Below are positions 48,401 through 58,700 of a stretch of DNA of 64,000 nucleotides, one piece after another. Position 1 is the stretch's first letter. The number at the start of each line of letters is the position of its first letter. This DNA comes from Miscanthus floridulus. Taxonomy: Eukaryota; Streptophyta; Magnoliopsida; Poales; Poaceae. Under the pieces are notes generated by a model. It was given only the letters and a program-made list of their open reading frames with translations, was not told where the DNA came from and made no database searches. Where the stretch lies: contig NC_089587.1 of assembly GCF_019320115.1 (NCBI RefSeq), positions 103,961,158 to 104,025,157 of the forward strand, read 5' to 3'. The translations under genes were made by a program, and so were the position numbers.

Positions 48401-51400
48401 CTAGCTCTACAAGGGTTGCAAGCCATCTATCCAACAATTCTAGTTACAATGATTACTAGGCACACAACTTGCAATGTTACTACTCACTAAGAGCTCTCAA
48501 TCTTGCTACTCTAAAGAGCTCCACTAGATGAACTTAAAATAACAAAGCAAGCTCTCAATTCTAATTACACTAAAGAGCTTGCCACAACTAGTTTGCAAGA
48601 ATATAAATGAGTGAGTAGGGTGATTATACCGCCGCGTAGAGGAGTGAACCAATCACAAGATGAATACTAAATCAAACACCGGGAGAATACCAAAGGGCAA
48701 GAGACAACCAATTTTTCTCTCGAGGTTCACGTGCTTGCCGGCACGCTAGTCCCCGTTGTGTCGACCAACACTTAGTGGTTCGGCGGCTAAGAGGTGTTGC
48801 ACGAACCTCGTCCACACAATTGGACACCGCAAGAACCTACCCACTAGTGAGGTAACTCAATGACACGAGCAATCCACTAGAGTTACCTTTCGGCTCTCCG
48901 CCGGGGAAGGCACAAGACCCCTCACAATCACCACGATCGGAGCCAGAGACAATCACCAACCTTCGCTCAACGATCCTCGCTGCTCCAAGCCGTCTAGGTG
49001 CGCGGCAACCACCAAGAGTAACAAGTGAATCCTGCAGCGAAACACGAATGCCAAGTGCCACTAGATGCAATCACTCAAGCAATGCACTTGGATTCTCTCC
49101 CAATCTCATAATGATGATGAAACAATGATGGAGATGAGTGGGAGGGCTTTGGCTAATCTCACAAGGTTGCTATGTCAATGCAAATGTCCAAGAGAGTGAG
49201 CTTGAGCCGGCCATGGGGCTTAAATAGAAGCCCCCACGAAATAGAGCCGTTGTACCCCTTCACTGGGCACAACACGGGGTGACCGGACGCTCCGGTTATA
49301 TCGACCGGACGCTGGACCTCAGCGTCCGGTCACGTGATACACGCCACGTGTCCCCTCTCTTTGAATACTGTTCGCCCGATCTCAACGGTCAATAGTCGAC
49401 CGGACGCGCTGCTGCGAAGTGATCGGACGCTGGACCTCAGCGTCCAGTCGTTTCCAGTAAGGTTCCATTCACGCAAAATCATGACCGGACGCTAGTCATG
49501 CTCGACCGGACTCACCCAGCGTCCGGTCACTCAATGTCTCCACTGTGCACCACACGTCAGCGTATGTCAGCATTGACCGGACGCATCCTGCCAGCGTCCG
49601 ATCACTCTTCGCGCCAGCGTCCGGTCACAAGACCGAGACGCGTGCACACTATTGCTACTGACCGGACGTAGGACCCCAGCGTCCGGTCACTGCGCCACCA
49701 GCGTCCGGTCACTCTGTGAACCCCTGTCTTTTCTATATAGGGTGCCGGTGGTACCGTCGGACTGTCCGCACTCTACGGGTGGACACTTTGCCGGTGAAGT
49801 TTCTAACCCTTGCTCACATGTGCCAACCACCAAGTGTATCACCTTGTGCACATGTGTTAGCATATTTTCACAAGCATTTTCAAGGGTGTTAGCACTCCAC
49901 TAGATCCTAAATGCATATGCAATGAGTTAGAGCATCTAGTGGCACTTTGATAACCGCATTTCAATACGAGTTTCACCCCTCTTAATAGTACGGCTATTTA
50001 ACCTAAATGTGATCACACTCGCTAAGTGTCTTGATCACCGAAACAAAATGGCTCATACTATTTATACCTTTGCCTTGAGCCTTTTGTTTTTCTCTGTCTT
50101 CTTTTCAAGTTCAAGCATTTGATCATCACCATGCCATCATCATCGTCATGATCTTCGCCATTGCTTCATCACTTGGAGTAGTGCTACCTATCTCATAATC
50201 ACTTTGATAAACTAGGTTAGCACTTAGGGTTTCATCAATTAACCAAAAACCAAACTAGAGCTTTCACCGAGACACTAAGAACAGGTGATGTCCACATATC
50301 ACAATGTATCAGATCAAATTTATTGGACCCTCAAGAAGTTGACAAATGAAATGGAAGACGCACATGATGACCTATTTGACACGCATGACAAACAGTAGTA
50401 GTACCATGACGACAAGTAGGAAGACTCGACGCAAGCTTGGAGAGGGCCTCGTGTCCAGGATGACCGAGGCGGCGATGCCAAAGTGAAGACTCGGTGGCGG
50501 CGACCAAGGAGTGAGCAGCTGGCAGCCGGAGAGGGTACAATGGTCCGGAGCTATTGCACCTGACGATCACGTTCCGAGACAGAAGATCCTTCACAGAACA
50601 CCCAGTCGGGTCAAACTCAACAGAACCATTGTTATCGATAGTGAACTGGCGAACATAAATTAGGTTCTTAATAAGTTGTGGGGAAACCAGCACATTATTA
50701 AGACGTAAAGACGGTGAAATAACTGTAGAGCCAGTGGATATAACGGGGAGTAAGGATCCGTTATCGACAACAATGGACGATGGAGTAGGATACTGCGAAG
50801 AAGTAGTATGTGAAAGCGAATCGGAATGTGAGGACATGTGAGAGGTTGCACCTGAATCAAAGTACCAGTCATTGTTGTGTTTGTGGCTGCTGTAGCGTCA
50901 TGGTGCTGAATGTCGAGGCCAGAGATGGCTGATCCCATGTAGGAAGCCTAGCGAGCGGTTGGTAGTAGGCGGGGGGTGGTGCAGTCCAAGACCTGGCATT
51001 CTCTATGACTGGGGCAGGCACAACATGCTGTTGAAGAGTCTGCTGGGCCAGCAGAGCATGCTGAGGGGTGCTAGGCAGTGGCGTAAGTGGAGGCCGCTAC
51101 CCAGGCTGTGGTCCAGGCCACATTTGGATGGCCCCGGCCCACGGGCGGTAGAAGGAGGGCCATGGTGTGCCCCCGGAGCCGGAGCTGCCAGGCTTAAACT
51201 GTCCACTAGAGGGTGTGCTGGACTAGGCACCTGGCTGCGTACCAGTGGGCACCGGGTTGCCACCAGCGCCGTCGCGTCGACCGCCGCGTTTTCCACGGCG
51301 GTTCTTGGAGGGAGCAGAGCCACCCTCGGAGCCTGCGCTGGAGGCTGCAGGCTGCTGAACAGCAGGAGGACGCGACGGGGCTGACGTAGTGGTGGAAGCG

Positions 51401-54400
51401 GCGAGCGCTGTCGATTGAGACGACGACGTGTTCTCCATCGTCAGCTCCTCCAGGAGGAGGTCAGCCTTCGCGTCCAGGAACGTGGGGAAGGGGCGCCCTC
51501 GCTGGAGATGCATGCCGACGGTCTTGAAGCGCTTATTCAGACCGCGAATGAGGTTGAGGATGAGGGTGCGGTCGGTGACGACTTCACCTAAGTCACCAAG
51601 CGTGTCCGCCATGCGCTTGAGCTCCTTTGCAGTAATCGGTGATGGACAGATCACCTTGAATGAAGTTGCGGAGCTTGGCGTCGAGGAGGAGGGCGCGTGT
51701 CTCACGGTTGTTGAAGAACTGGGACTCCACGGCGCGCCAAGTGTCGCGGGCAGTGGAGTTGCGCGCTGAGATCGTCATGGCGAGGTCGTCGGAGATGGTG
51801 CAGAGGATCCATGACTTGACAACGCAATCCATGCGCTGCTAGTCAGGGAAACCAGGCGCCGGTAAGTCTTGCAGGACATGGTGTTGAAGGGAATACTTCC
51901 CAACGATGAGGAGGAACTGATCACGTCACCGATTGAAATTGCCGGCGTTGAGGTCGAGAACAACCGTGACAAGATTGCGGATGTTCTAGACCACAACTGC
52001 CTAGGAGTGGAGGTTGGCGATTGCAGCAGCCTCGTGCAGAAGGAGGGCTTGATGCAGATCGGTGTTGTCGTTGTGGTCGGAGGCGTGATCGGAGAGGGCG
52101 TCCTCATAGTCCCCGTCCACGGGAGCGCCAGCAGCGGCGCGTTCCTGCTTGGCGCATGCCAGGGCGTCGCGAGCGCGGGCGGTGGCGGCGTCGAGCTCCA
52201 AAGCGGCGGCCTGGGCTTCCTTCTCAGCAGCGGCAGCGCGCGCGAGGGTGGCATCACGCTCAGCCTTCCGATTGGCTACGCGCAGGCGCGCAGCGGCATC
52301 CGCATCGCCAACAGCTTTGGCGGCGGCAGCAGCCTTGGCCTGGGCATCGGAGTCCAGGCTGGATACCGTGGGGACGGCAGCCTTGGAGGCGGCGGCGGCG
52401 GCTGCCGATTTGGGAGAGGGGGGAGGAGTCCCAGGCATCGCAGCACAGGGAAGCCGGCGCAGATGGGTGGGAGGAGCGCAGCCGAGGGGGAAGGCGCGCT
52501 AGGGAGGAGCGCAGCTAAGGGGAAAAGGCGCGCTAGGGCAACGGAGGTAGAATCGGGGGGAATACCCAGACTCGTGATACCATGAAAGAAGAGATTGCTC
52601 GGGAAAACTGAGTAGATTGATTATGGAGGTACCAAATGAGTACAATATATAGGCAAGGATTGTCAAGGGTTTATAGAAACACCTGATCAGCGGTGATCCT
52701 TGTCTAAACCAAGATCATCTACCATAAAACCCTAAGGGGCGCTTACAGACGGACTCAGCCCAAGCCCAGGGCATAACAACCCATACAGCAATACTAATGG
52801 CCCAAGCTACAGCCCATAATATGGCAGTCTAACACTAGCCTCTGTCCCCTGCATATATATGTCTCATAATCTGGATGGCTAGCATCAGTTGGCACCTGGC
52901 ACCCTCGCTGACAAATGACAACAAACTATCACATTATATCATCATCGTCAGTTGGTCGAAAAGACAAACGGGCGTATGGCTTGGTCTGGGTCAATTGTGT
53001 CTTTGCTCTTGCAAACTGTCGAAAGCATCGTTGCCGTTGGGAGAATGGATGGTTTCAGAGTCATATAAAAGGATTCTGGCATGTGGCCAGTATGATGAGG
53101 ATATGGTGCTGGGTCATGTTGGCACTAGGATATGTAATAGGGTCATGTAGGCTTAATTGAACACTTGTCTCATTTACAACAACTGCCCATCACTAGCTAG
53201 TCGGTCACTTCATGTCAGTAGTCCCACAATTTCAAGACCAAACTAGATGCTCACAAAAAGAATGATCTAAACAAAGAAAATGGCTTGGGGTTTTCTGCTG
53301 CTCCTTTTCTTCCTTAAGAAAAGAGAGAAAATATATGATGTTTAGGATAAGCTAATTAGTTTGGAAAAAAAATGAATTAGCTTGTCATAAGCAAGATACA
53401 AATACCTGATGGTTGGAAGTAGGAAGAGATGAAAAGTATATGCATGCTCTTACTGCAATCTGGTTCACTCAGGTGTGCCTTCTACCGGGGAACGTCTTGA
53501 CCATAACCATGTCGAAACCCTATGGATTCCGCTACAGAAGTGGGCAGTACATATTCCTCCAGTGTCCAACGATCTCCCCATTTGAGTGGTATGCGTGACT
53601 CTTCATTTGTCCACTTGTTCGATCGATCACCCTTGCTTCTTTTTGTTACACTCATCTCTGATACTGCTTCTTCGCATGGCAGGCATCCGTTCTCCATCAC
53701 TTCAGCTCCTGGAGACGACTACATCAGCGTCCACATCCAGACCAGGGGTGACTGGACACAGGAACTCAAGCGAATCTTCGTCGAGAACTATTTCACGCCA
53801 TGCGTGCCCCGAAGGGCTGCCTTCTCGGAGCTAGGCGCGGTGGAGCACAAGAGGTTCTTCCATGCATGCATTCTCCACGCCATGTCTGCTCCCCTGTTTG
53901 AGAGCTGCCTGATCAATATGAAAACTGAGCAATGCCTTGCCTCCTCTGGGCTCTGATGCAGTCCGCCAAGGTTGCTGGTCGATGGCCCCTACGGCGCCCC
54001 AGCGCAGGATTTCAGGAACTATGACGTGCTGCTCCTTGTCGGCCTTGGGATCGGCGCAACGCCTTTCATCAGCATCCTGAGAGATCTTCTGAACAACATC
54101 AAGCTGGCTGACGAGCTGATGGTATCGACTCATTGTAGCATCCATTCTTCAGCTTTCTGTGACTCAGTTCTTGCTTGCCTGACACTGACGGTCACTTTGT
54201 CTGAACCTTTCAGGACCTGGCAATGGAGACCAGCCGGTCCGAGGACAGCGCCAACAGCTTGAGCGCGGCAACGGCGAGCAGCAGCAACAAGAGGCGGGCA
54301 TACCGAACAAGCTGCGCACACTTCTACTGGGTCACAAGGGAGCCTGGATCATTCGAGTGGTTCAAGGGGGTGATGAATGAGGTCGCTGAAATGGACAAGA

Positions 54401-55049
54401 AGGTGATGTCTCTGCCTTTCTGTGTGCTGTTTTCCTTGCAGATGTTGTTAATGTACTCATGACGATGGGGTTCCTGTCTTCCTGATGGTTTAACCAGGGT
54501 GTCATTGAGCTGCACAACTATCTGACGAGCGTGTATGAGGAGCGAGATGCAAGGACGACCCTGCTGTCGATGGTGCAGGCCCTGAACCACGCCAAGCATG
54601 GCGTAGACATAGTGTCAGGCACAAGGGTAAACACACTTTGGTTCAGTAAACAGAGTATCATGAATTCGCTGAATGATAATCTCGGGAATGTTGATGATCA
54701 TGATTGCTTTTGAACATATTAATTGTGTTCATGTTTCAGGCCAGGACACATTTTGCAAGACCTAACTGGAAAGAAGTATTTACAAGAATAGCGTCCAAGC
54801 ACCCAAATTCTACAGTCGGTAATATTTTGCCCCCAATGTATTCATTTTTTTTTCTCAGCACACTGAAAGGCATGAAAAAACTATTGAGCATCGATCAAGT
54901 GTTCGTCATTCTGATCATGAGAGTTTATTATGCATGCAGGGGTATTTTACTGTGGGAGACCTACACTTGCCAAAGAACTGAAGAAACTGTCACTTGACAT
55001 GAGCCACAAAACGGGAACCCGCTTTGATTTCCACAAGGAGTACTTCTGA
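39450..55049 (+). CDS. RBOH: respiratory burst oxidase homolog (plant NADPH oxidase), 14 exons, 996 aa
   Basis: This plasma-membrane enzyme passes electrons from cytosolic NADPH through FAD and two hemes to apoplastic oxygen, making superoxide for signalling. Exons: 39450-40152, 40263-40422, 40508-40556, 40744-40857, 40957-41442, 42532-42960, 45029-45124, 53473-53588, 53683-53853, 53962-54121, 54214-54402, 54498-54626, 54740-54818, 54940-55049. All introns are GT-AG and phases agree. The N-terminal half has a canonical EF-hand loop D290-E301 ([12 protein letters not shown]) and a degenerate second one. Membrane helices start near 422. By spacing, H503/H517 and H620/H633 are likely heme ligands. 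HPFSITSAP (719-727) binds [11 protein letters not shown] (802-809) and YCGRP (964-968) bind NADPH. A Gly/Ala/Gln-rich insert (about 374-398) precedes helix 1. The MVDSKEFAV...ALARRRRQ block is most like Arabidopsis RBOHE (from memory). I chose ATG 39450 because the conserved acidic N-terminus follows it. Confidence 0.95.
40161..40181. repeat. GTTC microsatellite in RBOH intron 1
   Basis: Five tandem GTTC units begin eight bases after the exon 1 donor (GTACGCAC). The tract makes this short 110-bp intron likely to vary in length between accessions. Confidence 0.85.
44706..44842. mobile_element. hAT-like MITE in RBOH intron 6
   Basis: The left end GGCTCTGTTCGGCTTACC and the complement of the right end GCCCCGTTCGCTGG are imperfect inverted repeats. 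Internal CAGAACAGTGTTTTTC-type blocks are typical of a small family common in grass introns. The target duplication is not evident. Confidence 0.5.
45220..45471 (-). repeat. 3' LTR of the copia element
   Basis: 252 bp, TG...CA in element orientation, abutting the target copy CTAGC on the outer side and the polypurine tract (complement of 45472-45480) on the inner side. Confidence 0.95.
48294..50266. mobile_element. nested insertion, 1973 bp, probable solo LTR
   Basis: The segment starts TGAAAGGTCC and its end complements to TGAAAGCTCT, giving short inverted TG...CA ends. The flanks are CTGAG on the left and CCGAG on the right, one mismatch, which is a 5-bp target duplication of a site in the integrase core. 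The copia frame rejoins exactly when the segment and one flank copy are removed. There is no protein-coding frame, PBS or PPT inside. The 5-bp duplication and TG/CA ends favour a solo LTR over a MITE. Confidence 0.75.
49280..49712. repeat. cluster of GACCGGACGCT / AGCGTCCGGTC inverted motifs
   Basis: Within the nested element the motif GACCGGACG and its complement CGTCCGGTC occur at least ten times in about 430 bp, often facing each other across 5-15 bases, as at 49300-49332 and 49661-49689. Each facing pair can form a GC-rich hairpin. Similar clusters are widespread in panicoid genomes (recollection, not searched). Confidence 0.75.
52583..52834 (-). repeat. 5' LTR of the copia element
   Basis: 252 bp with the primer binding site just inside it (complement of 52571-52582) and target copy CTAGC outside. 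Confidence 0.95.
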
Positions 55050-55725
55050 TGGAAAAAAGAATTAGTCCTGATTTCTTTAGTACTAGAAGATACAGAAAAA
55101 AAAAATCACAAATTTTGCATAGAAGCAAACTGATCCTCTTCACAATATGCAAATGTACATAGTATAAAGCAGAGGGTAGTTAGAAACAATTTTTGTTAAC
55201 CAAATGGGTGGGTAAAAATATGTCCTGTGCTTTCAGACAGCCATTGGTTACTGCAGATATACACGTATAGATCATAGCTATTCATTGTATGCTAAGCATA
55301 CAAGAGACTGAGGCATTGTGCAGAAATCATATATGATCAATTGATTCTTCATTTATGCCTCAGCTGTTGAAGCAACTAGCATGCTGGGACTGATTTGAAT
55401 TAGGTTAGACAGTTTGGAGGCAGATATGAAACACTGTGTCATATGAAAATATACCAAGAATCAGTACTTGTTATTATTAACTAATAATCACATACAGTTT
55501 GCCATGAGTTAATGTACAATACATCTACTATATATATTATATTTAAAGCTAGAACAGACAAAGTTAAACTGCTTGCTAGTCCTAATCCAATGTCAGCAGG
55601 AGAAACAAGACTTCAGTCTTCAGGTAGTACTTACACCAATGAGATCCCCATACCCATTCTGACAAGGTAAACAAAACTTAGTCGCAGAGAACAGCGAATC
55701 TATACTTCTTTCCCCCCATATGAGT
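55050..55725. terminator. shared 3' region of the convergent RBOH and CDK genes
   Basis: The two stop codons face each other across 676 bp. The stretch is AT-rich with no coding potential and should hold both 3' UTRs and polyadenylation sites. AATAAT-like motifs occur on both strands near 55480-55550, but I cannot assign the actual sites. Transcripts of the two genes could overlap here. Confidence 0.5.
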
Positions 55726-58700
55726 TTAGTTGATGAAGTATGCCGCACCAAGAGCATCTTGTGCAGAAATCCTCTGCAAACAAAGACACACCGATTATTA
55801 GACCATTTCCAGCATTTTTCAAATAGTTGAGATGCGTATAGCAGGTCCATTGACCGACCTAAAAAAACACTAGTAGTCATGAATATGCTGATATGGAGTT
55901 TGCATTAGTCAGCATGCCTGATATTGAATCTCAGATAACAAAGCAAATGTTGAAAGATAGATGTGTGAAACATAAGAGCAACATACCTGTGAAGGATTAA
56001 GGATCAACATTCGTTCAATTAATTCAACAGCATGACAGTCAAAGCTGAAAATAATTTTTTGATATATTAAATTCAAACATAAAAAAAAAATAGTGACCAC
56101 ACTAAATACCTACACGTAAGAAATACAGTCAGTGGATTACTTCTGCAACATCTCTCTCAGGCTTCGTTTGGTAGGAGTCGCAGGACGGATAGTCATAGTC
56201 TTATACAATGGTAGCTTGGAAACACCTGGCCAGTTTTCCTCGTTTGGAGATCCACACAGTTCAAATATTTTCGATAACTGCTCTTGCTAAAACAAAACAC
56301 AAGCTTCTGTCAAGGTTTCAAGCATAAACATAACAAAATAAGAAAAGTTGAATGATGTCAATAACCTGAAACTACTCATCCATATTCAAGGAAATATTGT
56401 AAAGAAAGGTGTTGCCATGCTCATGAGTAAAGAGTTATAGGAGCTGACTATAAGTGAAAACATGAAAATAGCAATTAGTGTGTTTTATTACTAGGATATC
56501 CAACACAAACAGAAATCAATGGACAAACCGGGAAAAGTAAGAAAAATACAACTGATCAATTCAATAATTTCAAGATCCTAACTGACAGTAAAATATAACA
56601 CATGAAACCATAATACTAAGTTACTAACATCCACATTTGCCTAAAGGTGGTCTTAAAAAAAGTACTGAACTCTGATGGTCTAAAGAAATAAAATCCCTCT
56701 TTCAAAGATGTGCTATTTGATGGAAATAATCTTGTCATAAGAGATGAATAGATGCATCTATGGACTTGATTAATCAAGAGAAAATTGACTTGTTCAAGAA
56801 AAAGCGAATGGTGAAAACTGTCTGGTTTCCTGGAATCGAGTCAAAATGCCACTACAATATGGAGGGCTTGGTATTCATGATCTGGAGTATTTAGGATGGC
56901 CTCTCCGCATTAGGTGGCTTTGGCTTGACAAGACAGACAGTTCTCACCTTGGGCAGGATTACCTATTCAAATCCCTCAAAAATGCTCAGGCTCTTTTCAA
57001 GGTTGCGGATAGTTGGTAATGGGGAAAGCATCCTGTTCTGGTCCAATAGGTGGCTGCGAGGAAATACAGTTTCTGAGCTGGGCAGCTGGCACCTAATCTT
57101 TTCAAAACAATCCCTAAGAGAGTCATAAAACAGCACACGGTTGCGCAGGCTTTGGAGATCTGCCATAGGGTCTCAGATATTAAAGGTACACTCTCTGACT
57201 CTTTGTCCTGGTCCTGAGAGAGTACCTCTTGCTATGGGATTTGGTTCATAATATGTTGCTGCGAGAGGGGGTTGAAGATCAGCACCAATGGAAGCTCACC
57301 AGGTCTGGTATTTATTCTAGCAAATCAGCCTATAATGCTTACTTTCTTGGCTCCATTCGCTTTGCTCCATGGAAAAGATTTGGAAGAGCTGGGCTCCTCT
57401 ACATTGCAAGTTCTTCATTTGGCCTGCAACCAACAATAGATGCTGGACTGGTGATCGTCTAGCAAAAAAAGGACTCCCTCATCCAGCAGCCTTCTTTGTG
57501 ATCAGGCAGGAGAGTCCACCCAGCATTTGTTGATCTCTTGCGTCTTTGCTAGATAGGTCTGGTTTATTATTCTTCAGAGATTGGGTTGAGCTCCATCAGT
57601 CCGGTTTCTACTAGCAAATTTTCAAGTTGGTGGTACCAGGCAATCAAGGATGTGCCTAAGGAGATGAAAAAAGGGCTTAATTCACTCATTACCCTGGTGG
57701 CCTGGGAGATTTGGAAGCACAGGAATGAGTGTGTCTTTAATGGTGCAAGTATGAGCATCACAATTTGTTGCCATGTTCGGAAATGCAAACTCACATTGTA
57801 TTGCAGTCCCCAAAGGGGCAGACAAGGTTCTGTACAATATGCACTAAACCCCTTACAATAGTGGGAAAATATACAGCATAGATATGTACATCTAACAAAA
57901 TATCAGCGTAACAGAAAATGCATAATAGAACAAAGTAGGAAAGACAGGGATCATATAACAGTAATAAAATAGATAAATACGCACAAATTGCTGTATTTGT
58001 GCGTCATGCCTGTTAGACAGGCTGTTAGTGGGCTGGTTAGGTCTATGCCATGGTTGGCCTAAGGCCCATGCACCTAGGGTTACTGCAGCCTCTAGCTCTG
58101 GCACACCCTGTGGTTGATACACATGTATCCTGTACTTGGCAATCAATCAATCTAATCCCACGTGATATTCCTCGTTTACAACACAAAAACTCATCATGTT
58201 CAATGTTCACAAAACCAAATTTCATGTAAATAATAATTCACTTATTATAGGAAAAATAGCACCAGGAGCAAGAGCACAAAGGAGAGAAGTGTATGCATCA
58301 TACCTCAGATCTGCCAGGAAATAATGGTTTCTTGAGTAAAAATTCTGCAAATATGCAACCAACAGACCAAATATCCACAGGTTCAGCATAACTTGTGGCA
58401 CCAAGAAGCAACTCAGGGGGTCTATGAACAGTTGTAATGATGTCCACATCAGCACATATTCATGGAAAAAGTTGTGTTAGTATAAGGGGGTAAAAAGGTT
58501 TTGGCCCAAACAAATGTGTTATGATGTTCTTTTCCCCATTCCACTTACCGGTACCATAAAGTGATGACATGATTTGTTAAAGTTCCATCTCTAGTGAACA
58601 GCCTTGCAAGGCCAAAATCTGCGAGTTTTAACAACTTACCACCAGTTATTAGAAGATTAGCCCCTACAAACAATTCAATAAACAGGCAAATATGAGATCC

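Larger units (their letters stand above)
45466..52438 (-). pseudogene. copia gag-pol polyprotein, inactivated
   Basis: Domains run in copia order on the minus strand. Gag starts at ATG 52438 with an Ala-rich coiled region; its core is near 51830-51430. Protease has the DSGA active site near 50865. The integrase zinc finger (H-x-x-GH, C-x-x-C) is at 50410-50475, and the integrase core with CDNG and a later Glu lies at 48280-47900. RT runs from about 47040 to 46420, ending with YVDD. RNase H with its TDADWAG motif is at about 46265-45470. Breaks: stops near 52001, 51937 and 51840, a +1 shift near 51622, TGA near 50337 in integrase, a 2-kb insertion at 48294-50266, a frameshift near 46445 before YVDD, and a TAG near 46272. 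It cannot move by itself. Confidence 0.9.
45220..52834 (-). mobile_element. Ty1/copia LTR retrotransposon inserted in RBOH intron 7
   Basis: Two 252-bp LTRs (45220-45471 and 52583-52834) bound the element, and both flanks carry CTAGC (45215-45219 and 52835-52839), a perfect 5-bp target duplication. On the minus strand the LTR starts TGTTAGACTG and ends CTTTCA. Next to the 5' LTR is TGGTATCACGAG, an initiator-Met tRNA type primer site; next to the 3' LTR is the purine tract ACGGGGGCG. By eye the LTRs differ at about 23 of 252 positions, about 9 percent, so the insertion is old. It lies antisense to RBOH and adds 7.6 kb to an intron that would otherwise be about 0.73 kb. A second element is nested at 48294-50266. 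Confidence 0.95.

Noticed and set aside
48294..50266. Mutator- or hAT-type DNA transposon in place of a solo LTR
   Set aside because: Mutator and hAT leave 9-bp and 8-bp target copies, whereas the flanks fit 5 bp, and the copia frame rejoins only with a 5-bp duplication.
51869..52585. Plus-strand 238-codon and overlapping 165-codon ORFs, Gly/Ser/Arg-rich
   Set aside because: Antisense to the Ala-rich start of copia gag. The low-complexity composition explains the long open frames.
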